Assembly: GCA_030612265.1 (NCBI GenBank) | Contig: JAUWOE010000007.1 | Span: 1 to 39,418, forward strand | Origin: Promethearchaeum sp. | Lineage (GTDB): Archaea > Asgardarchaeota > Lokiarchaeia > Sigyniarchaeales > Promethearchaeaceae | Reading direction: 5' to 3' | DNA length: 39,418 bases | Part shown: positions 28,372 to 36,120 of the stretch, piece after piece | Layout: each line of letters begins with the position of its first letter | How positions within the stretch are numbered: position 1 is the first letter of the stretch | Notes under the pieces: model-generated | The model's database searches: none | Seen by the model: only the letters and a program-made list of their open reading frames with translations | Told to the model about the DNA's origin: nothing | Position numbers and translations under genes: made by a program

Positions 28372-29385
28372 ATGGTCAGTTACAAAGAATTGGGGTTAGT
28401 AAATACAAAAGATATATATGCTAAAGCAATTACTGGAAAATATGCAATCCCGGGATATAATTTCAACAATATGGAGCAGTTACAAGCGATAATTCGCGCA
28501 TGTGTGGAAACTGAATCTCCAGTTGTATTACAAGTATCTAAGGGTGCTAGGATTTATGCAAATGAGACAATGCTGAGATATATGGCACAAGGCGCTGTCG
28601 AATACGCAAAAGAATTAAGGAATGATCATAAAAGCATTCCAATTACCCTTCATTTAGATCATGGAGGAGATTTTGAGATTTGTAAAGCTTGCATCGACTC
28701 TGGATTTAGTTCCGTTATGTATGATGGAAGTTCATTACCATTTGATGAAAATATAGCGATTTCAAAACAAGTCGTCGAGTATGCACATTCAATGAATGAA
28801 TATGTAACTGTAGAATGCGAACTTGGTGTTCTAGCTGGCGTAGAAGATGATGTTTCAGCCGAGGTGAGTCATTACACAAAACCGGAAGAAGTTATTGAAT
28901 TTAAAGAAAGAACTGGTTGTGATAATCTTGCGATTTCAATTGGAACATCTCATGGCGCTAATAAATTCAAACCTGAACAATGCACACGGAATGAAGAGGG
29001 AATTCTTGTCCCACCACCACTTGCTTTTAACATTTTGGAAGAAATAGAAAAAAAATTACCTGGTTTTCCAATTGTGTTACATGGATCATCATCTGTTCCA
29101 CAAAGTTATGTGAATACAATAAATTCTTTCGGAGGATATCTAAAGGATGCAGTCGGAATCCCCGAACCACAACTTAGAAAGGCAGCACAATATAATGTAT
29201 GCAAAATTAATATTGATTCTGATGGTCGCTTAGCTATGACCGCAATTATTCGAAAAACATTGAATGATAAACCAGGAGTTTTTGATCCGAGAAAATATTT
29301 AGGTCCTGCGCGCGATGAATTGGCTAAAATGTATGCCCGAAAAAATAGAGAAGTCTTAGGATCTGCAGGACACGCTTGGGATTAA
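28372..29385 (+). CDS. fba: Class II fructose-bisphosphate aldolase
   Basis: 337 residues. It cleaves fructose 1,6-bisphosphate to two triose phosphates using zinc. AIPGYNFNNMEQLQAII (25-41) is the family start. HLDHGGD (94-100) holds catalytic Asp96 and zinc ligand His97. FSSVMYDGSSLPFDEN (112-127), ECELG with Glu150, GTSHGANKF with zinc ligand His194, and VLHGSSSVP with His237 follow. Most archaea use the unrelated class I/FBPA-type enzymes, so this is a bacterial-type gene, like gpmA here. It starts 63 bases after the DUF123 domain. Confidence 0.95.
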   Translation: MVSYKELGLVNTKDIYAKAITGKYAIPGYNFNNMEQLQAIIRACVETESPVVLQVSKGARIYANETMLRYMAQGAVEYAKELRNDHKSIPITLHLDHGGDFEICKACIDSGFSSVMYDGSSLPFDENIAISKQVVEYAHSMNEYVTVECELGVLAGVEDDVSAEVSHYTKPEEVIEFKERTGCDNLAISIGTSHGANKFKPEQCTRNEEGILVPPPLAFNILEEIEKKLPGFPIVLHGSSSVPQSYVNTINSFGGYLKDAVGIPEPQLRKAAQYNVCKINIDSDGRLAMTAIIRKTLNDKPGVFDPRKYLGPARDELAKMYARKNREVLGSAGHAWD

Positions 29386-29399
29386 TCATATTATACAAA

Positions 29400-29411
29400 T
29401 TTTTCTTTTTC
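29400..29411 (+). terminator. Poly-T terminator after fba
   Basis: TTTTTCTTTTT lies 15 bases after the aldolase stop, a typical archaeal T-tract terminator. Confidence 0.55.
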
Positions 29412-29517
29412 GTAAAAGTATCAATATTATTCTAGTAATATCAAAATAACAAAGGTACTCTTTAATTAATAGATCACTAAATAAATTGCACACAACTTTT
29501 TTTATATTTTTCTTTTT

Positions 29518-29533
29518 CCCTTCTTTTGAAGGG
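29518..29533. repeat. Hairpin near the right end of the IS607 element
   Basis: CCCTTC (29518-23), loop TTTT, GAAGGG (29528-33). It lies ~60 bases past the tnpB stop, where the guide (omega) RNA scaffold and right end of tnpB elements lie. It could be part of that RNA or of the transposition end. Confidence 0.5.
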
Positions 29534-29591
29534 ATCTTATGTTATTAAAACCTATAAAAGTGTATAAGTTTTATTTCAAATCGCATATGAT

Positions 29592-30779
29592 CTACGTGAT
29601 CTTTACGATTTGTGGCGATAACACCTTCGCCTCTATTCCCTTACCTTGAAAGGCTGTAGGAACTACTTTTCTCATGATATTCATGGCACCATTGACATCT
29701 GCATTGATTTTGATCCCTTTGCTAGACTGGAATAATCCCCGCTTAATCCTCTTACCCATATAGGCATCATGTTTTCCGATTGGTTCCTTGTCCAATGCAG
29801 AACATTTGCTAGTGTAAGATTCATTAGTCAGAATGACATCGATTCCAACAAATTTCGCTTTATATTGAATCATCCTTATTAATTGATAATGAGGAATAGA
29901 AACAAAGTTTTGGTTATTCCTTTTACCAATGTTACTCTTTTGTTTCCATTTCTCATTATACCCGATGATTATTGTGCCAATATTATTATGGATACAATAA
30001 TCAATTAGTTTCCGAGAGACTTTATGGAAAAAATCCTTGATTTTATTATTCCGTTTCCTTGTTTGGATTGACATCCGCTCTGTTTCTGGATGAGAAGAAT
30101 CAACATAGGAACGATTCAATCCCCGCACCTTATTATACCATTGATTGATAGACTTAACAACTTTCCCTTTAACAATGAGAGGATGCAACCCTATATTGTT
30201 TGCAGTAGTTATGAGGTTGTTAATTCCTAAATCAATGGAAATTATGCGATTTTTATTTAATCCTAAGTCTTCCTCCTCACGATTATAAATGATTTCGTAG
30301 ATATAATAACGTCCTTTGGGAATAATGCGGATCTGCTGATACTTTTCAATCCTTATTTTTAATGGTGGTAAACTCGTTTTCTTTGGAAAATAGATCATTC
30401 CATTTTTAATTCGAGAATTTTGATTGGTGAAGATTACAATAGATTCCCCATTTTTTTTCTTATAATTCGGCATTTTAGGTTTAGCGAAAAATTTGCTCGG
30501 ATGATTTTGATATTCTTTTAATGCTCTCCAATAGGCTTTCCAATTTTGAATGACCAATCGTAAGATTTGCTGGGATGTTTGGGCTGGAAAAGCTTTGTAG
30601 GCTTCGTGGTCTTTAAGAATTACTTGCAAATCATAATAACTGAGAAATTCTTCGAGATTAAAAAAAAACTGACGGTAATGAAAATTCGCCAAGTTATACA
30701 AATTCTTTGCTAAATGACAGAGACGGGACAATTCTGGCGTTCTTTTATGTTGGATTTGTTCTGTTAATTGAATTTTCAC
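29592..30779 (-). CDS. tnpB: TnpB, RNA-guided RuvC nuclease of IS607/IS605-type elements
   Basis: 395 residues. The RuvC catalytic triad is complete: Asp183 (IISIDLGINNLIT), Glu320 (VILTNESYTSKCS) and Asp361 (KINADVNGAMNIMRKV). The usual CxxC...CxxC zinc finger between the last two is not present; the segment reads SYTSKCSALDKEPIGKHDAY then GKRIKRGLF, the form of a subgroup with this SyTSkCS-LD signature. An N-terminal wedge/REC-like region has FPAQTSQQILRLVIQNWKAY. TnpB cuts DNA at sites chosen by the omega RNA from the element's right end and helps retain the element. It starts with GTG in the junction TAGTG, overlapping the tnpA stop by one base. Confidence 0.93.
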   Translation of the reverse strand: MKIQLTEQIQHKRTPELSRLCHLAKNLYNLANFHYRQFFFNLEEFLSYYDLQVILKDHEAYKAFPAQTSQQILRLVIQNWKAYWRALKEYQNHPSKFFAKPKMPNYKKKNGESIVIFTNQNSRIKNGMIYFPKKTSLPPLKIRIEKYQQIRIIPKGRYYIYEIIYNREEEDLGLNKNRIISIDLGINNLITTANNIGLHPLIVKGKVVKSINQWYNKVRGLNRSYVDSSHPETERMSIQTRKRNNKIKDFFHKVSRKLIDYCIHNNIGTIIIGYNEKWKQKSNIGKRNNQNFVSIPHYQLIRMIQYKAKFVGIDVILTNESYTSKCSALDKEPIGKHDAYMGKRIKRGLFQSSKGIKINADVNGAMNIMRKVVPTAFQGKGIEAKVLSPQIVKIT

Positions 30780-31369
30780 TACACCTCTTTGATAAGTTCT
30801 TGAATGAATTTTCTTTTTCGTTTAGAATACATTTTCATAACAAAGCAATGTATTAAAGAAATTATTTCTTCCATAACTTCTTGAGAGTCTAATTTAGGAT
30901 TCCCGACCTCGGAAATTACCATAATGTCAGTTCCAAATTGTTTAAACAAATAAGAAAAGAGTTCAAAAGACTTTCTACTTAATCGATCCTTATATGTGAT
31001 AATAACCTTTTTAACCAGTTTTTGAAGAATATCCTCTAATATCTTGAAGAAATTCTTCCTTTTCTCAAATGAGATCCAGGAAACATCATCGGAAAACATT
31101 CCATTCAATTGAATGCCATTTGAGAAACACCATTGTTTGTTCAATTGAATTTGATTTTCCAAATCTGGTTTCTGTTTTTTTGTTGAGAATCGTGCATACG
31201 CATATTTTTTCCTCGGAACGCCTTCGTTGAAAAATATATGACCCGATTCCTCATCCCAGTTCCAATATCCATTGGGAAGTTTGTACTCTTTTATTTTCTC
31301 ATCTCTCTGATATTTATAAAGAGTAACTTTGCCAATTTGTAATAATCGACATACTTCCCCAGATAACAT
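30779..31369 (-). CDS. tnpA: IS607-type transposase, serine recombinase with MerR-like helix-turn-helix
   Basis: 196 residues, the usual size. The N-terminal MerR-like HTH (LSGEVCRLLQIGKVTLYKYQ, 2-21) is followed by a serine-recombinase domain. Its catalytic Ser62 lies in YAYARFSTKKQKPDLENQI; the typical form is YARVSS-KQ-DDL. ITYKDRLSRKSFELFSYLF contains the conserved Arg pair, although EYRDRLAR is more usual. It moves the element through a circular intermediate without target duplication. The full length and intact key residues suggest a working enzyme. The left end of the element begins directly upstream of the ATG. Confidence 0.92.
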   Translation of the reverse strand: MLSGEVCRLLQIGKVTLYKYQRDEKIKEYKLPNGYWNWDEESGHIFFNEGVPRKKYAYARFSTKKQKPDLENQIQLNKQWCFSNGIQLNGMFSDDVSWISFEKRKNFFKILEDILQKLVKKVIITYKDRLSRKSFELFSYLFKQFGTDIMVISEVGNPKLDSQEVMEEIISLIHCFVMKMYSKRKRKFIQELIKEV

Positions 31370-31428
31370 CTTATATAGGTTATAAAAATATAGAAATTTA
31401 TAGGTTATACCGCTTTAGTTTACTAAAT

Positions 31429-32025
31429 ATGGATCTTCAAAATCGAGCAGAGCAAATACTAAATATTCAAAAAAATGCAGTTAATAATTTGAAAATTAAT
31501 GAAAATATGATTTCATCTATCAAAGAAATTGTAAAAAAACAAAATAAGAAGAACCATATAATTACAACGGGAATGGGAAAGGCAGGTATAATTGCTACAA
31601 AAATGAGTGCCACATTGGCAAGTATCGGAATTCCGTCATTCTATGTAAACCCCGCGGAAGCTGCACACGGTGATTTAGGAAGAATATTGCCTGAAGATTT
31701 AGTAATTGTTTTTTCCCATTCTGGTAAAAGTAAAGAGATCCAGATTATGATAAGTAAATTACATGAATTAAATTCCCATGAAAATTATGTGATCTCCATT
31801 GGAAGCAGCTCACAACCTGAATTTTCAGCAGATTCAGTCATTAATTATGGAAATATTGATGAATCTTGCATTGTAAAGAAAGTTCCTTCAACATCTACTA
31901 CCCTCATGTTAATTATTGCAGACATTATTGCAATTACTGTAGCGGAAAGTATTGGATTTAATGATGAATGGTTTAAAAAACGGCATCCTGGGGGAGATAT
32001 TGGGAATTCTTACAGAAAAAATTGA
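31429..32025 (+). CDS. SIS-domain sugar-phosphate isomerase (arabinose-5-phosphate isomerase-like)
   Basis: 198 residues. It is a single SIS domain: HIITTGMGKAGIIATKMSAT (~44-63), NPAEAAHGDLGRI (~78-90), VIVFSHSGKSKEI (~97-109), VPSTSTT (~155) and the end motif KKRHPGGDIG. The pattern matches the catalytic half of KdsD/KpsF/GutQ arabinose-5-phosphate isomerases without their CBS pair. 6-phospho-3-hexuloisomerase is less likely, because HGDLGRI and HPGGDIG are features of the A5P isomerase group. In archaea the substrate is uncertain. Its ATG lies only ~17 bases from the left end of the IS607 element, so its own upstream region has been replaced or displaced. Confidence 0.88.
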   Translation: MDLQNRAEQILNIQKNAVNNLKINENMISSIKEIVKKQNKKNHIITTGMGKAGIIATKMSATLASIGIPSFYVNPAEAAHGDLGRILPEDLVIVFSHSGKSKEIQIMISKLHELNSHENYVISIGSSSQPEFSADSVINYGNIDESCIVKKVPSTSTTLMLIIADIIAITVAESIGFNDEWFKKRHPGGDIGNSYRKN

Positions 32026-32048
32026 AAATTAAAAATTAAAAATAATTA

Positions 32049-33197
32049 TTACTTTGTAATTTTCGTTCCACACCCTGAACAAAACATATATTCATTGCTG
32101 ATCAAAAATTTTAGGGAATTTTCATCCAAGTGGGCACCACATAAGTTGCAACTGATGGGAATACTTCGCATAGAATCGACATTTTTCGGGATATCGACAC
32201 TGGGGTAAGAATCCATTGATTGACAATCTGAAGTGTGTGGGGTGGACGCCCTATATTGAGGTGGGTTTATATCATTAGTTGTTTCTTCCAGATAATTTTT
32301 AGAATTTGTTGGTGATTTGAATGAGAAAATTAGGACAATTCCAACTAAAGCGAATAAACCAGCTTTTCCAACTTTTGGAGTCGGATTTTGGTTGGATGAA
32401 GGAAAATCAACTCTAAATGAGACCGCGTGATTGGATGAATTATCGGTGTTTTTAATTACCACATATGGGTAAAATGAATTTTCTTGGGTAAATCTCCCGA
32501 ATTTCCAGGCTTGTGGATTGGAAACATCATATTCTGTGAACTTCATATCGAGTGTATAGTTTATTGTTCTAGTGAACCCTAAATTTTCCCAGACAAGATA
32601 ATAATAATCAGATTCTTCACTGGTAAAGGTAATGTGGGAAAGAGATGTGACATATTTATCTTCTTCGGAATTATAATCATAGTTGGGATTCTCAAATTTG
32701 CTAAATTCCGAATCTCCTTTTATAATATAAAAATTCAATCGATGGGCTAGTGAACTCTCAAAATTTAGCACGAGTTGAGAGCCCGTTTTCATATAGAAAT
32801 CTAGATATTTGTAATATTCTGAATTCAATAAGAAGGATTCATTTTTATGATAAGTAATTGCATCGGTTAAGGAAGGTTCTTCATTAAAAAAAGACGATTC
32901 AATTTCATTTTCTGCAGTGACGTCAATGAAAATGGCGTTTTTAGTGTTCAATAAGTAGGTTTCTTGTGGAGTTATTATTATATAATCTGAATTAGTTTGG
33001 GGAAGAACTGAATTTTCCCCAATAATTAGAAATACTCCTGTGAAAATAAACCAAAAACTACAAATGCAAATTAGAATACATTTTCCATATTCAAATCGGC
33101 CACGATTGTATCGTTGATGGCGGTCAGTATGTCGGTAGAAAGGTTGATCTCGATATTGGTATGCATTATTATTATTATTATTATAGGGGAATGACAT
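32049..33197 (-). CDS. Two-TM protein with ectodomain and cytosolic C-terminal zinc ribbon
   Basis: 382 residues. The N-terminal 38 residues are rich in Asn, Tyr and Arg with an Asn6 run. A first membrane helix (~40-60, ILICICSFWFIFTGVFLIIG) leads to a ~210-residue beta-rich ectodomain, then a second helix (~277-292, AGLFALVGIVLIFSF). The cytosolic tail ends in a zinc ribbon (CNLCGAHLDENSLKF, then MFCSGCGTKI). I do not recognise the ectodomain. The ribbon could be a protein or nucleic-acid contact; this outside-to-inside layout suggests a sensor or scaffold. The gene is followed closely by the tail of the SIS gene on the other strand. Confidence 0.75.
   Translation of the reverse strand: MSFPYNNNNNNAYQYRDQPFYRHTDRHQRYNRGRFEYGKCILICICSFWFIFTGVFLIIGENSVLPQTNSDYIIITPQETYLLNTKNAIFIDVTAENEIESSFFNEEPSLTDAITYHKNESFLLNSEYYKYLDFYMKTGSQLVLNFESSLAHRLNFYIIKGDSEFSKFENPNYDYNSEEDKYVTSLSHITFTSEESDYYYLVWENLGFTRTINYTLDMKFTEYDVSNPQAWKFGRFTQENSFYPYVVIKNTDNSSNHAVSFRVDFPSSNQNPTPKVGKAGLFALVGIVLIFSFKSPTNSKNYLEETTNDINPPQYRASTPHTSDCQSMDSYPSVDIPKNVDSMRSIPISCNLCGAHLDENSLKFLISNEYMFCSGCGTKITK
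33166..33184. repeat. (ATT)n microsatellite encoding Asn6
   Basis: About six ATT units near the 5' end of the two-TM zinc-ribbon gene encode the Asn run. A change of unit number would keep the frame. Confidence 0.7.
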
Positions 33198-33325
33198 TGT
33201 TATCTATCAATAATAATAGCTAAATACGACTAAAAAAAAAAAACGCATCAGATACATAATGATACATATGGAACCATATGATGAATAGTGGAATTTACAG
33301 CGTATTTGGTGAAGTAATAAGGTTA

Positions 33326-33388
33326 AAGAGAAAAAAAGACCGAAAAAATCTTCAGTCAGTTGTCATCTGCACCATTAATGCAGAATCA
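33326..33388 (-). terminator. Structured terminator downstream of pepD (repeat copy A)
   Basis: Read on the minus strand, the pepD stop (33386-88) is followed by hairpin CTGCA/TGCAG (33379-83, 33367-71). Then comes ACAACTGA and a stem GACTGAA...TTCGGTC (with one mismatch) ending in seven T's (33331-37). This is a good stem plus T-tract terminator. The same sequence recurs at 35361-35420. Confidence 0.55.
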
Positions 33389-34894
33389 TAGTGTTGGAAG
33401 TTCTTTCAAAATTTTCTTTAGTAGTCCATAAATAACCCCAACATCTGCAATGAGTAATTTCTCTTCGGGACTGTGAGGATTTCTAATAGAAGGTCCAATT
33501 GCTACCATTTGAATCCCCGGAATTTTATCACCAATAACGCCAGTCTCGAGGCCACCGTGCACCGCTTCAAGTTCGACTTTACCTTTTAAGAATTCTTCAT
33601 ATTGAGCTTTAAAGAATTTTAAAAATTGACTTTCGGGTTCAGGTTTCCATGCTGGATATGAAGGATGCATAATAATTTTCCATTCCGCTAATTTTCCAAT
33701 CTGACCTATTGATAGCCTAGTTGCCTCTAATTCATCTCCAATTGCGCTACGAGTCGATAGAATTATGCTAATTTTTGATTCCTCCGTTTTAATAATTGAT
33801 AGATTGTTAGAAGTTTCTGTAAGACCCTCCACAACAGGAGATTTACGAATAACACTTGAGGGAATAATATTGGCAGTAGAAATAATCAAATTGCTTTCTT
33901 TTTGCGAAAAATAAGGTTTTGGTTCTGTAATTTTCCATTCAATACTCATATTTGGCTCAAATGGTTCAGAAGATCCTTGATAATAATTAAATAGAGATTC
34001 TTTTTCCGATGATAAAATAAGTTCAGCCTCCCCTATTTGACCCGATGGAATGCCAAATTGAACAGAAGACTTTCTTGTGATAGCGTTATGTTTAGTACCA
34101 CCGTTCCATTGAACTAAATTTATTTCCATTTTCTGAAGAACAGCACTAAGCATTCGGGCAATAATTTTATTTGCATTTGCTCTTGGTAAATGAATATCTC
34201 CACCAGAATGACCTCCTCTTAAACCAGAAACAATTAATTCAAGAAAATTTTCATGAACTTTTGAATAATCATCTGATTTTTCCAGATTTTTCTCAAAAAG
34301 AATATCCCCTCCTCCAGCAGATCCGATTGTTATCTTTCCAATATCTTCAGAATCAAGGTTTATCAACAATTTACTTTTAATTTCGAGTTTTTTGTCATCC
34401 AATTGAAATGCTCCTGTGAGACCCGTTTCTTCATCAACTGTCAATAAAATTTCAAGCGGACCATGCTTAAATTCCTCACTCTTATCAAATAACATAGCTA
34501 GTGCAATTGAGACTCCAATTCCATTATCTGCTCCGAGGGTGGTTCCATCAGCATCAACCCATTCTCCATTATCTTGGATTCTTATAGGAATAGGTTCATT
34601 ATCAAAATCAAAACCTCCAGGTCGATCTGTTTCACAAACCATATCCATATGTCCTTGTAAAATAACTGGTTGACAAGATTCCATACCATTTGATGCTGGG
34701 AGCTTGATTAAAATGTTTCCAATTGCATCTTCATTAAGGGATAGCGATATATTCTCTTTTTCAGCGCGATTTTTTACCCATTCTTTTATTTTTTCGCGAA
34801 TTTTTCCTTCTTTTTTTGATTCGTGGGGTGTTTTCGAAACTACTTCTTCAAAAATCTCCCATACGAGCTTTGGTTCTAAATTTTCTAAGACCAT
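33386..34894 (-). CDS. pepD: Cytosolic beta-Ala-His/aminoacyl-histidine dipeptidase (M20C)
   Basis: 502 residues from ATG 34894, the usual ~490-500. It hydrolyses Xaa-His and other dipeptides in the cytosol with two zinc ions. PVILQGHMDMVCE (~76-88) has the first zinc His and catalytic Asp, TTLGADNGIGVSIAL the bridging Asp, and TVDEETGLTGAFQL the catalytic Glu pair. GLRGGHSGGDIH lies in the lid region, and EAVHGGLETGVIG near the end has a zinc ligand. A GTG at 34903 is in frame, but an AGGTGAT ribosome-binding site overlaps it and is placed for the ATG. The family is mainly bacterial, so transfer is possible. Confidence 0.95.
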   Translation of the reverse strand: MVLENLEPKLVWEIFEEVVSKTPHESKKEGKIREKIKEWVKNRAEKENISLSLNEDAIGNILIKLPASNGMESCQPVILQGHMDMVCETDRPGGFDFDNEPIPIRIQDNGEWVDADGTTLGADNGIGVSIALAMLFDKSEEFKHGPLEILLTVDEETGLTGAFQLDDKKLEIKSKLLINLDSEDIGKITIGSAGGGDILFEKNLEKSDDYSKVHENFLELIVSGLRGGHSGGDIHLPRANANKIIARMLSAVLQKMEINLVQWNGGTKHNAITRKSSVQFGIPSGQIGEAELILSSEKESLFNYYQGSSEPFEPNMSIEWKITEPKPYFSQKESNLIISTANIIPSSVIRKSPVVEGLTETSNNLSIIKTEESKISIILSTRSAIGDELEATRLSIGQIGKLAEWKIIMHPSYPAWKPEPESQFLKFFKAQYEEFLKGKVELEAVHGGLETGVIGDKIPGIQMVAIGPSIRNPHSPEEKLLIADVGVIYGLLKKILKELPTL

Positions 34895-34898
34895 TGAT

Positions 34899-34905
34899 AT
34901 CACCT
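34899..34905 (-). promoter_or_regulatory. Shine-Dalgarno AGGTGAT that sets the pepD start
   Basis: AGGTGAT ends four bases before ATG 34894 and overlaps the alternative GTG at 34903, favouring the ATG. Confidence 0.6.
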
Positions 34906-34973
34906 ACAAGAAAATTATCCTAATTTAAAAAATCATCTGTTTCTTCTATTTGAAAAACTCAAAAAAAAAATAC

Positions 34974-35158
34974 TAATAATTTTAATTGATCAAAATCTGA
35001 AGGGTTGATTATTTTGGTTATCCCTAAATTGCTGAGATTGAAACCGTTCTGATTCTTTTTTCATTATATTTTCATGATATCTTAACAATACTAATAAATA
35101 TTGAGTGGATGACACTATATCATAGTTAAAAATAGGCAAAACCAAGCCACAAACCATT
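34974..35158. repeat. 185-bp direct repeat, copy 1
   Basis: Matches 35901-36085 base for base at a constant offset of 927 with no gaps and about seven substitutions (~96% identity by eye). It begins TAATAAT and ends at ACCATT. On the minus strand it encodes the end of a small protein, see the entry at 34990. Confidence 0.9.
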
Positions 35159-35220
35159 TTCATTAAGGGATAGTGAAATTTTCTATATAATACTCGCCCA
35201 CTTAAGCTATACTCCGCCAA
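34990..35220 (-). pseudogene. Small ORF covering repeat copy 1, possible transposase remnant
   Basis: 76 residues from TTG 35220 (MAEYSLSGRVLYRKFHYPLM, then VCGLVLPIFNYDIVSSTQYL), ending DNQNNQPFRF. The second copy of the repeat encodes the same C-terminal part but has GAA changed to TAA after MKK. No family is recognised. A short, decayed, repeated C-terminus fits the leftover of a mobile-element gene, which is inference. Confidence 0.4.
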
Positions 35221-35238
35221 CCACTACATCAATACTAT

Positions 35239-35419
35239 CAGATGATCCAGATAATCTGCTTCTATATAATAAATCCCATAACTACTCCCGTAAAGGAGGA
35301 TATTTATATCCGACTGAAGGACACATCCTTAAATCAGTTGATGTTTTCAACTTATGAGCTATAAAAGAAAAAAAGACTGAATATCCATCAATCAGTTGTC
35401 ATCTACTCCGTAGGAGCAG
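35239..35419. other. Chain of seven hairpins, possible structured RNA or repeat array
   Basis: Consecutive perfect or near-perfect stems: CAGAT/ATCTG (35239-58), CTCC/GGAG (35285-98), GGATA/TATCC (35298-311), AAGGA/TCCTT (35317-30), AGTTGA/TCAACT (35336-52), GACTGA/TCAGTT (35375-97, one G-U), and CTACTCC/GGAGCAG (35403-19, one mismatch). The second and third stems share one base. No protein frame covers them. It lies between the two 185-bp repeats, upstream of the small Ala/Lys-rich gene. On the minus strand a seven-T run follows the sixth stem (35361-74). Confidence 0.5.
35361..35400 (-). terminator. Terminator-like stem with T-tract (repeat copy B)
   Basis: On the minus strand AACTGATTGATGGATATTCA then GTC forms an ACTGA...TCAGT stem followed by TTTTTTTCTTTT. 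It is a close relative of the pepD terminator (33326-33388), with the same GACAACTGA lead-in. No gene is visible just upstream on that strand, so it may end a non-coding transcript. Confidence 0.45.
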
Positions 35420-35531
35420 AATCGTTATTTGGAATAAATTCATTCTACATTTTCATTAAAATTATCATAAATATTAAATATGATTGAATAATGTTACTTA
35501 TTTATCTTTTTTGAAAAAAGAGGATTTTAAA

Positions 35532-35900
35532 ATGAGTTATGTAGATGTAAATGAAATAGCACAAATTATTGCTGATTATGGCGGAAAGATTAAAGATTTT
35601 TATGATAGTTATAAAGGAGCAAAAGAAAATATCATAAAGGAATTAGAAGAGAAAGGAAAAAAAGTAGTTGAAAAAAAAGTCAACAAACAAGCTCTTAAAG
35701 AAGCAAGTTTTGACACTTTGAAAGGTGAATTAACAGATATTGTATGGGGGAAAGTAGAAGGAGGTATTGAATCAGCGATACGTGAAAAAGTCAGCAATGA
35801 TATGGCAGTTAAAGCTGCAAAAAAAGGTGCCGAAAAAGCGGTATCTAAAGCTGTTGAATCTAGTATTGATAAAGCATTTGAAAAATTAGAAAAAGAATAG
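35532..35900 (+). CDS. Small Ala/Lys-rich helical protein, unknown
   Basis: 122 residues from ATG 35532. A good ribbon of support sets this start: AAGAGGA (35518-24) lies seven bases before it; the frame also reaches back to 35484 without one. The protein is soluble and nearly all helix (MSYVDVNEIAQIIADYGGKI, then VNDMAVKAAKKGAEKAVSKA-like repeats of small residues every 3-4 positions). Such amphipathic Ala/Lys/Glu helices occur in membrane-surface or desiccation-type proteins and in phage or plasmid proteins; none is clear. The second 185-bp repeat begins at the base after its stop codon. It is therefore part of the repeat-bounded segment. Confidence 0.7.
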   Translation: MSYVDVNEIAQIIADYGGKIKDFYDSYKGAKENIIKELEEKGKKVVEKKVNKQALKEASFDTLKGELTDIVWGKVEGGIESAIREKVSNDMAVKAAKKGAEKAVSKAVESSIDKAFEKLEKE

Positions 35901-36085
35901 TAATAATGCTAATTGATCAAAATCTGAAGGGTTGATTATTTTGGTTATCCCTAAATTGCTGAGATTGAAACCGTTCTGATTATTTTTTCATTATATTTTC
36001 ATGATATCTTAACAATGCTAATAAATATTGAGCGGATGACACTATATCATAGTTAAAAATAAGCAAAACCAAGCCACAGACCATT
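35901..36085. repeat. 185-bp direct repeat, copy 2
   Basis: Second copy of the repeat at 34974-35158, starting directly after the stop of the small Ala/Lys-rich gene. It shares all 185 positions without gaps, with about seven substitutions. One of these turns the minus-strand GAA codon after MKK into TAA, so this copy is non-coding. Confidence 0.9.
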
Positions 36086-36120
36086 ATTTTCAAAAAAGGA
36101 CCAAAAAAATCAATAATAAT

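Larger units (their letters stand above)
29518..31412 (-). mobile_element. IS607-family insertion sequence (tnpA serine recombinase + tnpB)
   Basis: Two overlapping genes in the order tnpA-tnpB on the minus strand, the layout of IS607 elements. The left end beyond tnpA has two direct copies of TATAACCTATA (about 31372-31412). The right end beyond tnpB has a related sequence in inverted form (TTTTATAGGTTTTA on the minus strand, near 29545) and a CCCTTC/GAAGGG hairpin (29518-29533). Exact ends cannot be fixed because IS607 elements make no target duplication. Both genes look intact, so the element may be active. Confidence 0.8.

Noticed and set aside
28236-28424. 62-residue plus-strand ORF before fba
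   Set aside because: It overlaps the DUF123 domain and the start of fba in another frame, and its content has no family pattern.
35239-35419. CRISPR array
   Set aside because: The hairpins differ in sequence and spacing; no identical repeat of 20-40 bases alternates with unique spacers, and no cas gene is present.
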